From assembly GCA_902805675.1 (NCBI GenBank), contig CADCTA010000036.1:1-59149 (forward strand): 59,149 nt of DNA, in the 5' to 3' direction. Each line of letters opens with the position of its first letter. Position 1 is the first letter of the stretch. Below are positions 34,920 to 45,076 of this stretch, one piece after another. The notes beneath the pieces are model-generated. The model saw nothing but the letters and a program-made list of their open reading frames with translations, made no database searches and was not told where the DNA came from. A program made the position numbers and the translations under genes. This DNA is from an uncultured Chthoniobacterales bacterium. Lineage in GTDB: Bacteria; Verrucomicrobiota; Verrucomicrobiia; Chthoniobacterales; UBA10450.

Positions 34920-35537
34920 ATGACGGAGGAAAACGTCCTCGTCGTGCGGCGAAGTCTCTTCGACCAGCTCGGCAGCTTCCATGGCTTGAACTTCGAGCCC
35001 GAGCGCTACCTCGGTGCGCTACTGTCGCGCGGAAACAACTTCTTCCTCCCACGCTCGCAGGCGGAGAACGACCCCACGCATAAGCAGATCATCCCGTATG
35101 CGCTCATCGCGCACGAGGGACGCGTGCTGCATTACGTCCGTGGCAAGAAGGCCGGCGAGCAGCGGCTGGTTGCCAAAGGCTCAATCGGAATCGGCGGCCA
35201 CATGAACGACACCGATGAGTCGCTCTTCGCCTGGGATGAGAACGCCTACCGCGCCGGAGTGGCGCGCGAGGTGAACGAAGAGATCGACATCCAGACTACC
35301 TTCGAAGATCACATCGTCGCGCTCTTGAATGACGACACCACGGAAGTCGGCCAGGTGCACCTCGGCATCGTGCACGTCTTCCACTTGGCCGAGCCAAAGG
35401 TGCAGAAGCGCGAGGCGATGATCACGAATCTGTCATTCCTCACGCGCGAGGAATTGATCGAGCGTCGTGACAGTCTCGAGACATGGTCGCAGCTCTGCGT
35501 CGATTCGCTCGACCAGTTGCTCTCACTGCGCAGCTGA
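34920..35537 (+). CDS. Nudix-like hydrolase
   Basis: A 205-residue protein. The Nudix box is recognisable but altered: GGHMNDTDESLF, then an insertion, then GVAREVNEEIDI (REVNEEI matches the canonical REUXEE). Upstream sequence includes NFFLPRSQAENDPTHKQIIP, and downstream LLNDDTTEVGQVHLGIVHVF. The family hydrolyses nucleoside diphosphates linked to other moieties. ATG 34920 is correct; the longer frame from 34746 translates a tandem repeat and is an artefact. Substrate unknown. Confidence 0.7.
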   Translation: MTEENVLVVRRSLFDQLGSFHGLNFEPERYLGALLSRGNNFFLPRSQAENDPTHKQIIPYALIAHEGRVLHYVRGKKAGEQRLVAKGSIGIGGHMNDTDESLFAWDENAYRAGVAREVNEEIDIQTTFEDHIVALLNDDTTEVGQVHLGIVHVFHLAEPKVQKREAMITNLSFLTREELIERRDSLETWSQLCVDSLDQLLSLRS

Positions 35538-35619
35538 CGCACCGCACGACTGCGCTCGCGTCCGACCGACTCGGTGGCACAGCTGCCGCTGGCGCCGGCT
35601 CGAGCGTCGCAGGCTGGGC

Positions 35620-36012
35620 TCATGAGATATTCAAGTCATCGATCTGCCACCAGCCTTTCGGCCGGGAGAGCGCCATGTGGATTTCTGCAGGCATGAAGTA
35701 GACTTCCCCGCTCCACTCAGCCGGTGCCGTAGGCCGGCCCAAGCCGCCAAGCCTCGTCATGATTCGGCCGCGGTAGGAGGGCGGACTTCGCGACCCGCTC
35801 CGGCGCGATGGTTCGGTCGAGGAACTTGCAATCGAGAGCGAACGCCAGCCGCGCGGCCGCGACACGTGCAAAGTCTCTCGCGGCGGCTTCGCTTTCCTGT
35901 CGCGCCGAAATTAGCCACCATCCCGGTCGGCGATGATCGCAAGGACCACGAGGACCACGATGATCGCCTCGCCACCATCGCCTTGCCGCACCGTGTACGC
36001 CGGGCCGCACAC
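35620..36012 (-). pseudogene. Membrane-anchored protein gene broken by two frameshifts
   Basis: Minus-strand reading needs three frames. Part one (probable GTG at 36012) gives GEAIIVVLVVLAIIA, a TM helix. Part two gives GWWLISARQESEAAARDFAR, ...AFALDCKFLDRTIAPERVAK. Part three gives SYRGRIMTRLGGLGRPTAPA, EWSGEVYFMPAEIHMALSRP, KGWWQIDDLNIS and a stop at 35620. Each part looks protein-like and they join in order, so a gene of about 130 codons has two shifts. It could be a pseudogene or a sequencing/assembly error. The family is unnamed; similar small TM-anchored proteins occur in Verrucomicrobiota as far as I recall. Confidence 0.6.
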
Positions 36013-36045
36013 TGTCGAGTCGCGTCGGACGGACGGTGGCGGTGC

Positions 36046-36438
36046 TCAGCCGCGCACACGATCAGACCAGATGATCTCGCCGTTCTTGATCACTACGCGA
36101 AACTTCTGGAATCCGGTATACATGCCGAACTTGTTCCTCGAGTCGACTCTGAACTCCACGCTGTAGCCGGATGCGGTGCCAGCTTTCGTTTTGATTTCCC
36201 CGGCTTGGGGCTCGTTGAACTCCAGCTTCGCCGTGCTCGGATCGAGCAATCGGTCGGCGAGCCACTTCGTGATGATTTCCCGGTAGGCGATCGGGTAAAC
36301 GCCGAACTTCGGGCTGTCCGGCGGGATGGATGCAGGCGTCGCGGCGGCGGCCGGCGTTTGCGCAGGTGCCGCAGGTTCCGTCTGCGCGAACGAGGACGCG
36401 GCGACCGCGACCAGACAAGCAAGCACCAGCGGTTTCAC
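36046..36438 (-). CDS. Small exported protein, 130 residues
   Basis: The signal peptide is LVLACLVAVAASSFA (cleavage near AQTEP). A Pro/Ala-rich linker (residues 22-42) follows, then a compact domain with REIITKWLADRLLDPSTAKL and GYSVEFRVDSRNKFGMYTGF ending IKNGEIIWSDRVRG. The DPSTAK...F pattern resembles small proteins where a 'DP.S..F' motif precedes a beta-sandwich. No clear family or function. Start ATG 36438. It precedes a frameshifted gene on the same strand. Confidence 0.6.
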   Translation of the reverse strand: MKPLVLACLVAVAASSFAQTEPAAPAQTPAAAATPASIPPDSPKFGVYPIAYREIITKWLADRLLDPSTAKLEFNEPQAGEIKTKAGTASGYSVEFRVDSRNKFGMYTGFQKFRVVIKNGEIIWSDRVRG

Positions 36439-36499
36439 GCCCGCAATCTACCGGAACTGACGCGTCTCGTCGACGGCGTTTTCTAGTTGGCGGAGCGAG

Positions 36500-37627
36500 C
36501 TACCGCTCGTCGATCGGACCGACGGTCTTGCCAACCGGCTCGCCGACATACTCACTCAGCGGGCGGAAGAGTCGGTTATCCTCGAGCTGCTCGAGAATGT
36601 GCGCACACCAGCCCGAGCAACGCGCGACGGCGAAGATCGGGGTGAAGAGGTCCGTTGGAATGCCTAACGAGTAATAAACGGTCGCGGAATAGAAGTCGAC
36701 GTTGGCGTTCAGGTTCTTCCGCTCCTTCATCAGCTGCGCGATCCGCTCCGACATCCGGATCCACTTTGGATCGCCCAGCTTGTCGCTCAGCTTCACCGCC
36801 ATCCGCTGGAGGTGCGGCGCGCGCGGGTCGAGCGTTTTGTACACGCGGTGCCCGATGCCCATGATCTTCTTCTTCTGCGCGAGCTGCTCGTCGATGAAGG
36901 CGTCGACGCGGTCTTCCTCGCCGATCTCCTCCAGCATCTGGATCACGCCTTCGTTTGCGCCGCCATGCAGCGGCCCTTTGAGCGTGCCAATGGCCGCGGT
37001 GATCGCTGAGTAGATATCGGTCAGTGTCGAGATGGTGACGCGCGCGCTGAACGTGGAGGCGTTGGTGCCGTGGTCGGCGTGCAGGACGAAAGCCACGTCA
37101 AGCGTGTCGGCCGCTTCCTTGGTCGGCTCCTCACCGTTAACGAGATAGAGGAAGTGCGCCGCTTCGCTGAGGTCGTCTCGCACCGGCGGCAGCGATTTGC
37201 CCTGTCGCGCGCGGTGATAGTAGGCCGCAATGACGCCGATCTTCGACGTGATGCTGCGCGCCCGCTGCCGGTTGGCTTCGGGAGTCATTTCCTTGATCGC
37301 GTCGCGATCCCACAGGCCGAGCATCGAGATGCCGGTGCGGATCACATCCATCGGGTTCGCGTCTTTTGGCGCCAGCTTGATGAAATCGATCACGCCGTCC
37401 GGCAACTGCCGCAGGCCGCGCAATGTCTTCGCGCAATCCTCCAGCTCCGCGCGCGTCGGCAGCCGGTTGTTCCAAAGGAGGAACACGACCTCTTCGTAGC
37501 TCACCTTGCCGGCGAGCTCGTTGATGTCGTAGCCGCAATAAATCAGCTGACCCTTGTCGCCGATCACGTCGCTCAGACGTGTCGTGTTCGCGACGATCCC
37601 CTCGAGTCCTTTAGATGCGAGCGGCAT
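36500..37627 (-). CDS. gltA: Citrate synthase
   Basis: A 375-residue type II-like citrate synthase, condensing acetyl-CoA and oxaloacetate. Motifs: LSDVIGDKGQLIYCGYDI, FVLHADHGTNASTF (first active His), LHGGANEGV (second His), MGIGHRVYKTLDPRAPHLQR, and the late WCAHILEQLEDNRLFRP with catalytic Asp/Arg region. The length is that of the short form close to methylcitrate synthases, so 2-methylcitrate synthase activity cannot be excluded. It lies 3 bases after sucD, completing a sucC-VOC-sucD-gltA run of TCA genes. A TCG TTA GGC codon run sits in YYSLGIPT. Confidence 0.93.
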   Translation of the reverse strand: MPLASKGLEGIVANTTRLSDVIGDKGQLIYCGYDINELAGKVSYEEVVFLLWNNRLPTRAELEDCAKTLRGLRQLPDGVIDFIKLAPKDANPMDVIRTGISMLGLWDRDAIKEMTPEANRQRARSITSKIGVIAAYYHRARQGKSLPPVRDDLSEAAHFLYLVNGEEPTKEAADTLDVAFVLHADHGTNASTFSARVTISTLTDIYSAITAAIGTLKGPLHGGANEGVIQMLEEIGEEDRVDAFIDEQLAQKKKIMGIGHRVYKTLDPRAPHLQRMAVKLSDKLGDPKWIRMSERIAQLMKERKNLNANVDFYSATVYYSLGIPTDLFTPIFAVARCSGWCAHILEQLEDNRLFRPLSEYVGEPVGKTVGPIDER

Positions 37628-37630
37628 CGA

Positions 37631-38512
<882 letters not shown>

Positions 38513-38514
38513 GG

Positions 38515-38877
38515 TTACGCGGCTTTCCTTTTGTGAATCATGACTTTGCTCCCGTCGGGATCGAGCACCACAGCCATACGACAGACGGGTGTATCCATGA
38601 CCTCCATATCAAACGTGACGCCACTCTCTTTCAGCTTCGTGACCGTCGCATCGAGATCGTCCACTTCGAAGGCAACGGAGCTGCCCAAAGCGCTGGGTTT
38701 CCACTTCTCGTCGGCTTTCCCCAAAGCGAAGGCTGTGTCGCCAATTGCATACTCAACCCATCCAGCCTCTTCGGCGACCAACGCAGGTTTAAGCTCGAGG
38801 ACGCCTTCATAGAAGGCGCGAGCACGAGCGAGATCCGTGACGGGCGTGACCGTGAAAGCGATTTCGTTGATCATCAA
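38515..38877 (-). CDS. VOC (glyoxalase-like) family protein within the suc operon
   Basis: A 120-residue protein with the paired beta-alpha-beta-beta-beta fold of vicinal oxygen chelate proteins: [20 protein letters not shown] then [20 protein letters not shown] and [17 protein letters not shown]. The expected metal ligands (His/Glu at the start of each half and a late Glu) are not all present: the second half has FEVDDLD, and the final position is Lys. It may thus bind a ligand without the usual metal. It lies 20 bases after sucC and 2 bases before sucD, so it is expressed with them. Start is ATG 38877 or the next codon. Confidence 0.82.
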   Translation of the reverse strand: MMINEIAFTVTPVTDLARARAFYEGVLELKPALVAEEAGWVEYAIGDTAFALGKADEKWKPSALGSSVAFEVDDLDATVTKLKESGVTFDMEVMDTPVCRMAVVLDPDGSKVMIHKRKAA

Positions 38878-38897
38878 ACAGAGCGCCGTGTGGGAAA

Positions 38898-40088
38898 CTA
38901 CTTTGCTCCTCCAGCTGCAGCCACGGCCTTTTGCGCTGCGTCGCCGAGATCGTCTGCCGTAGTCACCGGCAGTCCCGACTCGGCGATGATCTGCTTGCCT
39001 TCCTTCACGTTGGTTCCTTCGAGCCGAACGACGAGCGGCACCGGCAGGTTCACCGCTTTCACCGCATTCACAATGCCCTGCGCGATCACGTCGCAGCGCA
39101 TGATTCCGCCAAAAATGTTCACGAGGATCGCCTTCACGTTCTCGTCCGCAACGAGAAGCTTGAACGCCTGCGTCACCTGCTCTTCCGTCGCGCCGCCGCC
39201 GACGTCGAGGAAGTTCGCCGGGCTGCCGCCGTAGTACTTGATGATGTCCATCGTCGCCATCGCCAGGCCCGCGCCGTTCACCAGGCAGGCGATGTTGCCG
39301 TCGAGCCCGATGTAGTTGAGCCCGTACTTCGATGCTTCGACTTCGCGCGGGTCTTCTTCGGCCGTGTCGCGCAATCCGGCGACTTCGGAATGCCGGTACA
39401 GCGCGTTATCGTCGAAGTTGAACTTCGCGTCGAGCGCGAGCACCTCGCCTTTGTCCGTCACCACGAGCGGGTTCACCTCGACCATCGAGCAATCGAGCGC
39501 AATGAAGGTGCGATAGAGCCCGTCGAACAGCTTCGACGCGGCTTTGATCTGCCCGGAGGTGAAGCCGAGTTGCCGCGCAAGCTTGCGCGTCTGGTAAGGC
39601 TGAATTCCGGCCAGCCGGTCAATTGGCTCGCGGATGATCTTCTCCGGAGACTTCTCGGCTACCGCTTCAATTTCCACGCCGCCTTCCGTGCTCGCCACGA
39701 TCATCGGCGCCCCAGTCGCGCGATCGAGCAGGATGGCGAAGTAGATCTCGCGCTCGATCTCGACGGATTGCGCGATCAGCACCGTGTTCACCACGCGGCC
39801 CGCGGCTCCGGTTTGATGTGTGACCAGCGTCTGGCCCAGCATCTTCGACGCAAGCTCGCGCGCTTCTGCCGGCGATTTGCACAGCTGCACGCCGCCCTTG
39901 AAGCCATTCGCAAATGTCCCCTTCCCGCGCCCACCGGCATGGACCTGCGCCTTCACCACGAGGTCGGCGGTGCCGAGCTCCCGCGCCGCTTGTTCCGCTT
40001 CGTCCGGCGTCCGCGCTGCTTTTCCCGGCGGAGTCGCCACGCCAAATCTCTGCAGCAAATCTTTCGCTTGGTACTCGTGGATGTTCAT
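38898..40088 (-). CDS. sucC: Succinyl-CoA synthetase beta subunit
   Basis: A 396-residue ATP-grasp subunit. Opening [20 protein letters not shown] is diagnostic, [20 protein letters not shown] is the nucleotide loop, [20 protein letters not shown] is the Mg-binding region, and [18 protein letters not shown] is the C-terminal CoA-domain signature. Together with SucD it catalyses succinyl-CoA synthesis or its reverse. It is the first gene of the sucC-VOC-sucD-gltA operon; the promoter should lie in 40089-40242, shared divergently with manA. Confidence 0.97.
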   Translation of the reverse strand: MNIHEYQAKDLLQRFGVATPPGKAARTPDEAEQAARELGTADLVVKAQVHAGGRGKGTFANGFKGGVQLCKSPAEARELASKMLGQTLVTHQTGAAGRVVNTVLIAQSVEIEREIYFAILLDRATGAPMIVASTEGGVEIEAVAEKSPEKIIREPIDRLAGIQPYQTRKLARQLGFTSGQIKAASKLFDGLYRTFIALDCSMVEVNPLVVTDKGEVLALDAKFNFDDNALYRHSEVAGLRDTAEEDPREVEASKYGLNYIGLDGNIACLVNGAGLAMATMDIIKYYGGSPANFLDVGGGATEEQVTQAFKLLVADENVKAILVNIFGGIMRCDVIAQGIVNAVKAVNLPVPLVVRLEGTNVKEGKQIIAESGLPVTTADDLGDAAQKAVAAAGGAK

Positions 40089-40242
40089 CAGCGGCGGCGA
40101 CTGTCAGCGAGCACTAAGCCGTCGAACAGCAAACCCGGCAATCCTTTTTCTTCTCGCCCACACACTCCTAGCCGCAGACGCACGAGCGACCCGCGCTTTT
40201 GCCAAATTGCGGTGCGCCTCCTACGTTGCAGCCGCACGCGCG

Positions 40243-41193
40243 ATGTCACCTTCATCCTTCTCTCAGCCAGTCGTCTTCGAGCCGATTTTCATGGAACGCA
40301 TCTGGGGCGGCCGGCGTCTCCAGTCCCTCTTCGGCAAACATCTTCCGCCCGGCGTACGCATCGGCGAATCGTGGGAGATCGTTGATCGGCCGGAAGCGCA
40401 AAGCGTGGTGCATCGAGGTCCGCTTCGCGGCAAGACTCTGCACGCCCTGTGGACCGAGCACCGTCAGGAGATCTTCGGCGATGCCGCTGACAGCGCGCGC
40501 TTCCCCATTCTGATCAAGCTCCTCGATGCGGAGGAGAAACTCTCGCTTCAGGTCCACCCGCCGGCGCATGTGGCTGAGGAACTCGGCGGCGAGCCGAAGA
40601 CGGAATTCTGGTATATCGCAGACGCCCAGCCGCACGCCGAGTTGTACGTGGGGATGCGACGCGACAGCTCACGCGCCGCGTTCGAGGAAGCGATCGCCGC
40701 CGGCAGCGCTGAGGCACATGTGCATCGCGTGCCGGTGAAAACGGGCGACGGCATGTTCCTCCCGAGCGGCCGCGTGCACGCGATCGGCGCAGGCAATGTG
40801 ATCGTGGAGGTTCAGCAGAACAGCGACACGACATACCGGGTCTTCGATTGGAACCGCACCGACGACAGCGGCACACCGCGCACCCTCCACGTCGAGGAGT
40901 CATTGCGCTGCATCGATTTCGAAGATTGCGAGCCGTCGCTCGTCGACCCAGAGCATGAAGCGCTTGTCAGTCACTCACTCTTCCGCATCGAGAAGTGGAG
41001 CCTCGATGCACCACGTGAGGTGGGGCCGCGCGGCGACTTTGCGATCGTGTGCTGTCTCAGCGGCAAGGTCGAATGCGGAGGAACGAGCATCGCGCCCGGT
41101 GAGTTCTTCCTCGTGCCTGCGGCGATGGAGCACCGTGTGCTGGCGCCGCTCGCTACCGACACCGCGCTGCTTCGCGTGACGCTGCGCGATTAG
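40243..41193 (+). CDS. manA: Mannose-6-phosphate isomerase, class I
   Basis: A 316-residue cupin zinc enzyme interconverting mannose 6-phosphate and fructose 6-phosphate. The opening FEPIFMERIWGGRRLQSLFG is characteristic. The zinc site is in LSLQVHPPAHVAEELGGEPK (QVHP and the Glu of KTEFWY) and later VHAIGAGNVIVEVQQNSDTT, which also has the catalytic Arg following in RVFDW. The length fits the shorter class I form. ATG 40243 gives the correct family start; the frame opens much earlier, antisense to sucC, with no coding signal there. It supplies mannose for surface glycans. Confidence 0.9.
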   Translation: MSPSSFSQPVVFEPIFMERIWGGRRLQSLFGKHLPPGVRIGESWEIVDRPEAQSVVHRGPLRGKTLHALWTEHRQEIFGDAADSARFPILIKLLDAEEKLSLQVHPPAHVAEELGGEPKTEFWYIADAQPHAELYVGMRRDSSRAAFEEAIAAGSAEAHVHRVPVKTGDGMFLPSGRVHAIGAGNVIVEVQQNSDTTYRVFDWNRTDDSGTPRTLHVEESLRCIDFEDCEPSLVDPEHEALVSHSLFRIEKWSLDAPREVGPRGDFAIVCCLSGKVECGGTSIAPGEFFLVPAAMEHRVLAPLATDTALLRVTLRD

Positions 41194-41197
41194 CTCG

Positions 41198-41656
41198 TTA
41201 GGCGAGCGACCCAGCCGGGCGGCGAGGTTGCCGGCGGTCGAGTTCCTGCACACCACTGATCTTCCAGGAGTCGCCTTCCGCAGTGAGGCTGTAGACGAAG
41301 GCGCGCATCGCGCCGTCGCCCGAGAAGAAGAATACCTGCACCGTGGCGCTGCCACCATCCACCCGCACGGAGCCGAACTCCACGCGCTTCGCTTCAGCCA
41401 TCAACGGGTAGTGGCGGCGCACCATGCGCTCGAATTCCGGCAACGTGAACTTCTGCTGCATCCCACTCGCCGCATGGCGATACGCGCTCGTGTAATCAGC
41501 CGCGCGCACTGCAGAAAGTTGATCATTCACGACGGCGAACAGGGCGTGCGGCGCTGGCGCAGGCCGATGCTCGCGGAGCTGATGCGATACGATGAAAGCC
41601 GCACCGCAAAGCGAGAAGAAGAACGTCAGCAGCGAGCCCTTGGCGAGCGGAGTCAT
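41198..41656 (-). CDS. DUF4864-like exported or membrane-anchored protein
   Basis: A 152-residue protein with an N-terminal helix (LLTFFFSLCGAAFIVSHQL), a short Pro-rich stretch and a NTF2-like domain: VNDQLSAVRAADYTSAYRHA, FTLPEFERMVRRHYPLMAEA, then strands (VDGGSATVQVFFFSGDGAMR, SLTAEGDSWKISGVQEL). This matches DUF4864, whose function is unknown. The stop codon TAA is part of a GCCTAACGA repeat copy. It converges on manA with 4 bases between stops. Confidence 0.7.
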   Translation of the reverse strand: MTPLAKGSLLTFFFSLCGAAFIVSHQLREHRPAPAPHALFAVVNDQLSAVRAADYTSAYRHAASGMQQKFTLPEFERMVRRHYPLMAEAKRVEFGSVRVDGGSATVQVFFFSGDGAMRAFVYSLTAEGDSWKISGVQELDRRQPRRPAGSLA

Positions 41657-41683
41657 CGGCAGGGCGCGATTGTAGCAAACGCG

Positions 41684-42010
41684 TCAACCCGGCTGCGCGG
41701 GAGCCTCATTCGTGCCCGCCAGCCGCCGCAGATAAGCGTAGGAATAGATGCCGGTGCCGTGCCCGTCGGCCCAACGTGGCTGTAGAGCGTAGCCGCCCAC
41801 CAAGTTCCAGCCGACGAGGCCGAAACTGGCCGGCGAGTAGCTGACGTCCGGTCGAATCACGCGACCGAGCACGTCCGGCTCGCCGCCACAGCTCGCGCAA
41901 GGACAGGCTCGGCGCAGAGGCTCCAGCCGCAGATAAGATTCTGCATCGTCATTCCACTGAATCGCCAGTTCGGAGCCAATCACCTGCACGTTCCGAGGCT
42001 CAATGCGCAT
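41684..42010 (-). CDS. DUF971 (gamma-BBH N-terminal-like) protein
   Basis: A 108-residue protein. VIGSELAIQWNDDAESYLRL, the Cys-rich turn LRRACPCASCGGE and the late GWNLVGGYALQPRWADGHGT, GIYSYAYLRRL are the DUF971 pattern, related to the N-terminal zinc domain of gamma-butyrobetaine hydroxylase and to proteins linked with Fe-S cluster work. ATG 42010 chosen by family start. It is 27 bases upstream of the DUF4864 gene and likely co-transcribed with it. Confidence 0.82.
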   Translation of the reverse strand: MRIEPRNVQVIGSELAIQWNDDAESYLRLEPLRRACPCASCGGEPDVLGRVIRPDVSYSPASFGLVGWNLVGGYALQPRWADGHGTGIYSYAYLRRLAGTNEAPAQPG

Positions 42011-42178
42011 ACGGTCGGATGGTACTTGGCTGCCGATTCTTAAGCAATGATGATGAAAATGCCTCGCAACCATACTGGTTCGGCGGTGTTCTCACTAACG
42101 ACCGGCGCTGTCCTGCGCTGCATCCGCATCAGGGTGCTGCGCGAACCAGCGCTGGACTAACTAATCCAAGTCAAACCT

Positions 42179-43399
42179 ATGATTAAGAACACAATTCTAT
42201 CCCTCAGTCTGCTCTCCATGGCGTTCGCCATCTCGGCGCAGGCAGAGCCTATTACGGTATTAACCTCTAATAACCGTCTCCTCACCGTCGACAGTGCCAC
42301 ACCGACTACTACAACGGACAGTGCAGTCACCGTCACCGGACTCGCGAGTGGCGAAACGCTCCTGGCGATCGATTATCGTCCGGCGACCGGCATTCTGCAC
42401 GGTCTCGGTAGCTCGGGCCGCATCTACTCGATCAACGCCGAGACTGGCGTGGCCACGGCGATCGGCGCTGCCGGCGCGTTCACGCTCAATGGCACACGTT
42501 TCGGCTTCGACTTCAATCCCCAGGTCGATCGAATTCGCATCACCAGCGACACGGACCAAAACCTCCGCGCGAATCCGAATGATGGGACGGCGGTTGTTGA
42601 CGGGACGCTCGCCTATACCGCTTCCGACCCGAATAACGGCGCGAACCCGAATATCGTCGGATCGGCCTACGTGAACAACTTTGCAGGCGCTGGGGCAACC
42701 ACACTTCGTGGCATTGACTCGAACCTCGACATCCTCGCAATCCAGGCCCCGCCAAATGAGGGCGGTCTGGTCACGGTCGGCCCACTGGGTGTGGATACGA
42801 CGGACAACGTGGGCTTTGACGTCTCTGGCTTGACCGGCGTTGCGTTTGCCGCGCTCACCCCCTCGGGCGCTGCCGGCGTGACGCAACTCTACACAATTAA
42901 TCTGCTCACCGGCGCCGCCACGCCTACGAATTCAACCTCGGCGATCATCGCCCCCGCTGCGCTCGGCACGGAGACCGTTTTGGACATCGCAGCATTCGTG
43001 AATCCCGGATCGCGCCTCGATAACATCTCCACCCGTGGCCGGGTGGGCGTCAGCGATCAGGACTATCTGATCGCCGGCTTTATCAGCCGCGGCGGCGTCA
43101 GCAGCCGGCTACTCGTGCGTGCGATCGGCCCGAGCCTGTCGAGCCGTGGCGTGGCCGGTGCGCTTGCGGACCCGTTCCTGGAAGTGTTCAACAACAACGG
43201 TATGTCCATCGCCACGAACGACGATTTCGGTTCCTCGGATCAGCGAGCGGAGATCGAAGCGACGGGGCTTGCGCCTCAAAACCAGTTCGAATCCGCAATC
43301 CTGCGTAGCCTCGCGCCTGGCACCTACACCGCAGTCGTCTCCGGCAAGGGCGGCAGCACGGGTGTTGCGCTCGTCGAGGTCTACCAACTGCAGCAGTAA
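42179..43399 (+). CDS. Exported DUF4394 protein with C-terminal shared module (copy 1)
   Basis: A 406-residue secreted protein. The signal peptide ends SAQAEP. DUF4394 fills residues about 25-275: LTSNNRLLTVDSATPTTTTD, LAIDYRPATGILHGLGSSGR, FGFDFNPQVDRIRITSDTDQ, GAGATTLRGIDSNLDILAIQ. A module of about 115 residues follows: SRLDNISTRGRVGVSDQDYL, LLVRAIGPSL, AILRSLAPGTYTAVVSGKGG, ending VALVEVYQLQQ. The same module occurs in the next gene and twice in the subtilase at 3152. DUF4394 is a propeller-like repeat domain of unknown role. A terminator follows. The next gene is a tandem duplicate. Confidence 0.82.
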   Translation: MIKNTILSLSLLSMAFAISAQAEPITVLTSNNRLLTVDSATPTTTTDSAVTVTGLASGETLLAIDYRPATGILHGLGSSGRIYSINAETGVATAIGAAGAFTLNGTRFGFDFNPQVDRIRITSDTDQNLRANPNDGTAVVDGTLAYTASDPNNGANPNIVGSAYVNNFAGAGATTLRGIDSNLDILAIQAPPNEGGLVTVGPLGVDTTDNVGFDVSGLTGVAFAALTPSGAAGVTQLYTINLLTGAATPTNSTSAIIAPAALGTETVLDIAAFVNPGSRLDNISTRGRVGVSDQDYLIAGFISRGGVSSRLLVRAIGPSLSSRGVAGALADPFLEVFNNNGMSIATNDDFGSSDQRAEIEATGLAPQNQFESAILRSLAPGTYTAVVSGKGGSTGVALVEVYQLQQ

Positions 43400-43426
43400 G
43401 TCGTACGTAGACTCTGTTAGGAATCA

Positions 43427-43459
43427 GCGCGGCGTCCCATGCGGGGCGCCGCGCTTTTT
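43427..43459 (+). terminator. Rho-independent terminator
   Basis: GCGCGGCGTCCC-ATGC-GGGGCGCCGCGC, a 12-pair stem with one G-T pair and one slip, followed by TTTTT. It ends the first DUF4394 transcript, so the second copy at 43690 should have its own promoter. Confidence 0.85.
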
Positions 43460-43689
43460 GTTTCGGCAGGCTTCGGTGAAGCCGGCGTGTGCCATCGACA
43501 ACGGACCGGCCGCTTACCCGTCGGTATTTGCTGCCGCAAGCTTCATCACCACCGGATGAAAGGTAACAACGCTGAAACTAAACGTGTCTCGACGGCACAA
43601 TCGGCAGACGGGACGGTAAGCTCGCCCCATCCGCGGGGTCTCTTCGCATCCGAACGGACGACGTACAGCGACTACAGCCGAAAAAACCT

Positions 43690-44949
43690 ATGACTAAGAA
43701 AAGGATCTTAACTGCCACTCTGCTTGCCATCGGGGTAGCCGTTGTGGCCCAAGCTGAGCCAATCACTGTTCTTACGGCGAACAATCGCCTTCTCACCATC
43801 GATAGTGCGGCACCCAATAACACAATCAGCGAGACGCTCACTGTGACCGGACTTCCCAGTGGAGAGTTTCTCCAAGCGATCGATTATCGGCCTGCTACCG
43901 GAACTCTGTATGCCCTGGGCAGCACGGGCACCATTTATCCCATCAACGCAGACACGGGCGTCGCTAGACCAGGAGTGTCTCTCATCGCCGATCCTTCGGA
44001 CTCGACTTCTCCTTACGCGGGCCTCTCCGGCAGATTCTTCGGCTTCGACTTTAATCCGGCCGTAGATCGGCTGCGCGTCGTGACCGAGACTGGCCAGAAC
44101 CTGCGTATCAATGTGGAGACAGGTGCCACGATCACGGACGGAAATCTCGACTACGCCGGCGGCGATCCGAATGCTGCAGCGACTCCGAACGTGGTTGGTG
44201 CCGCCTACACCAACAACTTCGCCACCGCCGGCGCGACGACGTTGTATAACATCGATTCGCGCCTCGATGTTCTTACGATCCAGATCCCGCCGAATGAAGG
44301 GGCGCTTCGCACCGTTGGCCCTTTAGGCGTGAACACGTTCGACGAGGTCGGCTTCGATATCTCAGGCGTGACAGGCGTCGCGTATGCCGCGCTCAACATG
44401 AACGAGCTAGTGACGCAGCTGTATACGATCAACCTTCTCACGGGTGCAGCCACGCCTGTGAACACAGCAACCCCGATTTCGTCGATCATCGCCCCTACCG
44501 CTATCGGCTCTAACAGTGTGATCGACATCGCAGCATTCGTGAATCCTGGTTCTCGCCTCGACAACATCTCCACGCGTGGTCGTGTCGGCAGCTCCGATCA
44601 GGACTTCCTCATCGCGGGCTTCATCACCCGCGGCGGTGTCTCCAGCCGTATCCTCGTCCGCGGCATCGGGCCGAGCCTTGCGCAGCGAATGGTCACCGCC
44701 CCGCTGACAGACCCAGAGCTCGAAATTTTCGACAACAACGGCATGTCGGTAGGGAGCAACGACAACTGGAAGTCGAACCAGCAGGACGAAATCCAAGGGT
44801 CAGGATTGGCACCGGAAAGTGATGCTGAAGCTGCCATTCTGCGCAGCCTGCCTCCCGGCGCTTACACGACTGTTCTCTCCGGCAAGGACACCGGCAGCGG
44901 CCGTGCCACTGGGACGGCACTCGTTGAAGTCTATCAGCTGCAGCAATAG
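43690..44949 (+). CDS. Exported DUF4394 protein with C-terminal shared module (copy 2)
   Basis: A 419-residue tandem paralogue of the gene at 42179. The signal peptide ends VAQAEP, DUF4394 begins ITVLTANNRLLTIDSAAPNN, and the C-terminal module begins SRLDNISTRGRVGSSDQDFL and ends TALVEVYQLQQ. It has an insertion of about 15 residues (SLIADPSDSTSPYAG) relative to copy 1. Strong similarity even at the DNA level in the module shows recent duplication or gene conversion. A terminator lies after it at 44975. Confidence 0.82.
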   Translation: MTKKRILTATLLAIGVAVVAQAEPITVLTANNRLLTIDSAAPNNTISETLTVTGLPSGEFLQAIDYRPATGTLYALGSTGTIYPINADTGVARPGVSLIADPSDSTSPYAGLSGRFFGFDFNPAVDRLRVVTETGQNLRINVETGATITDGNLDYAGGDPNAAATPNVVGAAYTNNFATAGATTLYNIDSRLDVLTIQIPPNEGALRTVGPLGVNTFDEVGFDISGVTGVAYAALNMNELVTQLYTINLLTGAATPVNTATPISSIIAPTAIGSNSVIDIAAFVNPGSRLDNISTRGRVGSSDQDFLIAGFITRGGVSSRILVRGIGPSLAQRMVTAPLTDPELEIFDNNGMSVGSNDNWKSNQQDEIQGSGLAPESDAEAAILRSLPPGAYTTVLSGKDTGSGRATGTALVEVYQLQQ

Positions 44950-44974
44950 CTAGCACCGGCCTCGGCTCTGGAAG

Positions 44975-45008
44975 CACCTCCCGCAGTATTTGCTGTCGGA
45001 GGTGTTTT
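44975..45008. terminator. Rho-independent terminator after DUF4394 copy 2
   Basis: CACCTCCCGCAG, loop TATTTG, CTGTCGGAGGTG, then TTTT. The stem is 12 pairs with one mismatch. The other strand has only weak T content, so its main effect is rightward. Confidence 0.75.
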
Positions 45009-45076
45009 CTGTCTGACAGCCCGACCTGCCGCAGGCGCGCTACTTCAGCTTCGCAAAACAGCGCACTCGCGGCCTC

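Noticed and set aside
38931..40385. Very long open frame on the plus strand opposite sucC
   Set aside because: It is the mirror frame of a highly conserved, GC-rich gene; the product is Arg/His-rich and matches nothing. The same holds for long frames at 37070-38536, 14453-15355, 31763-32971 and 29689-30159.
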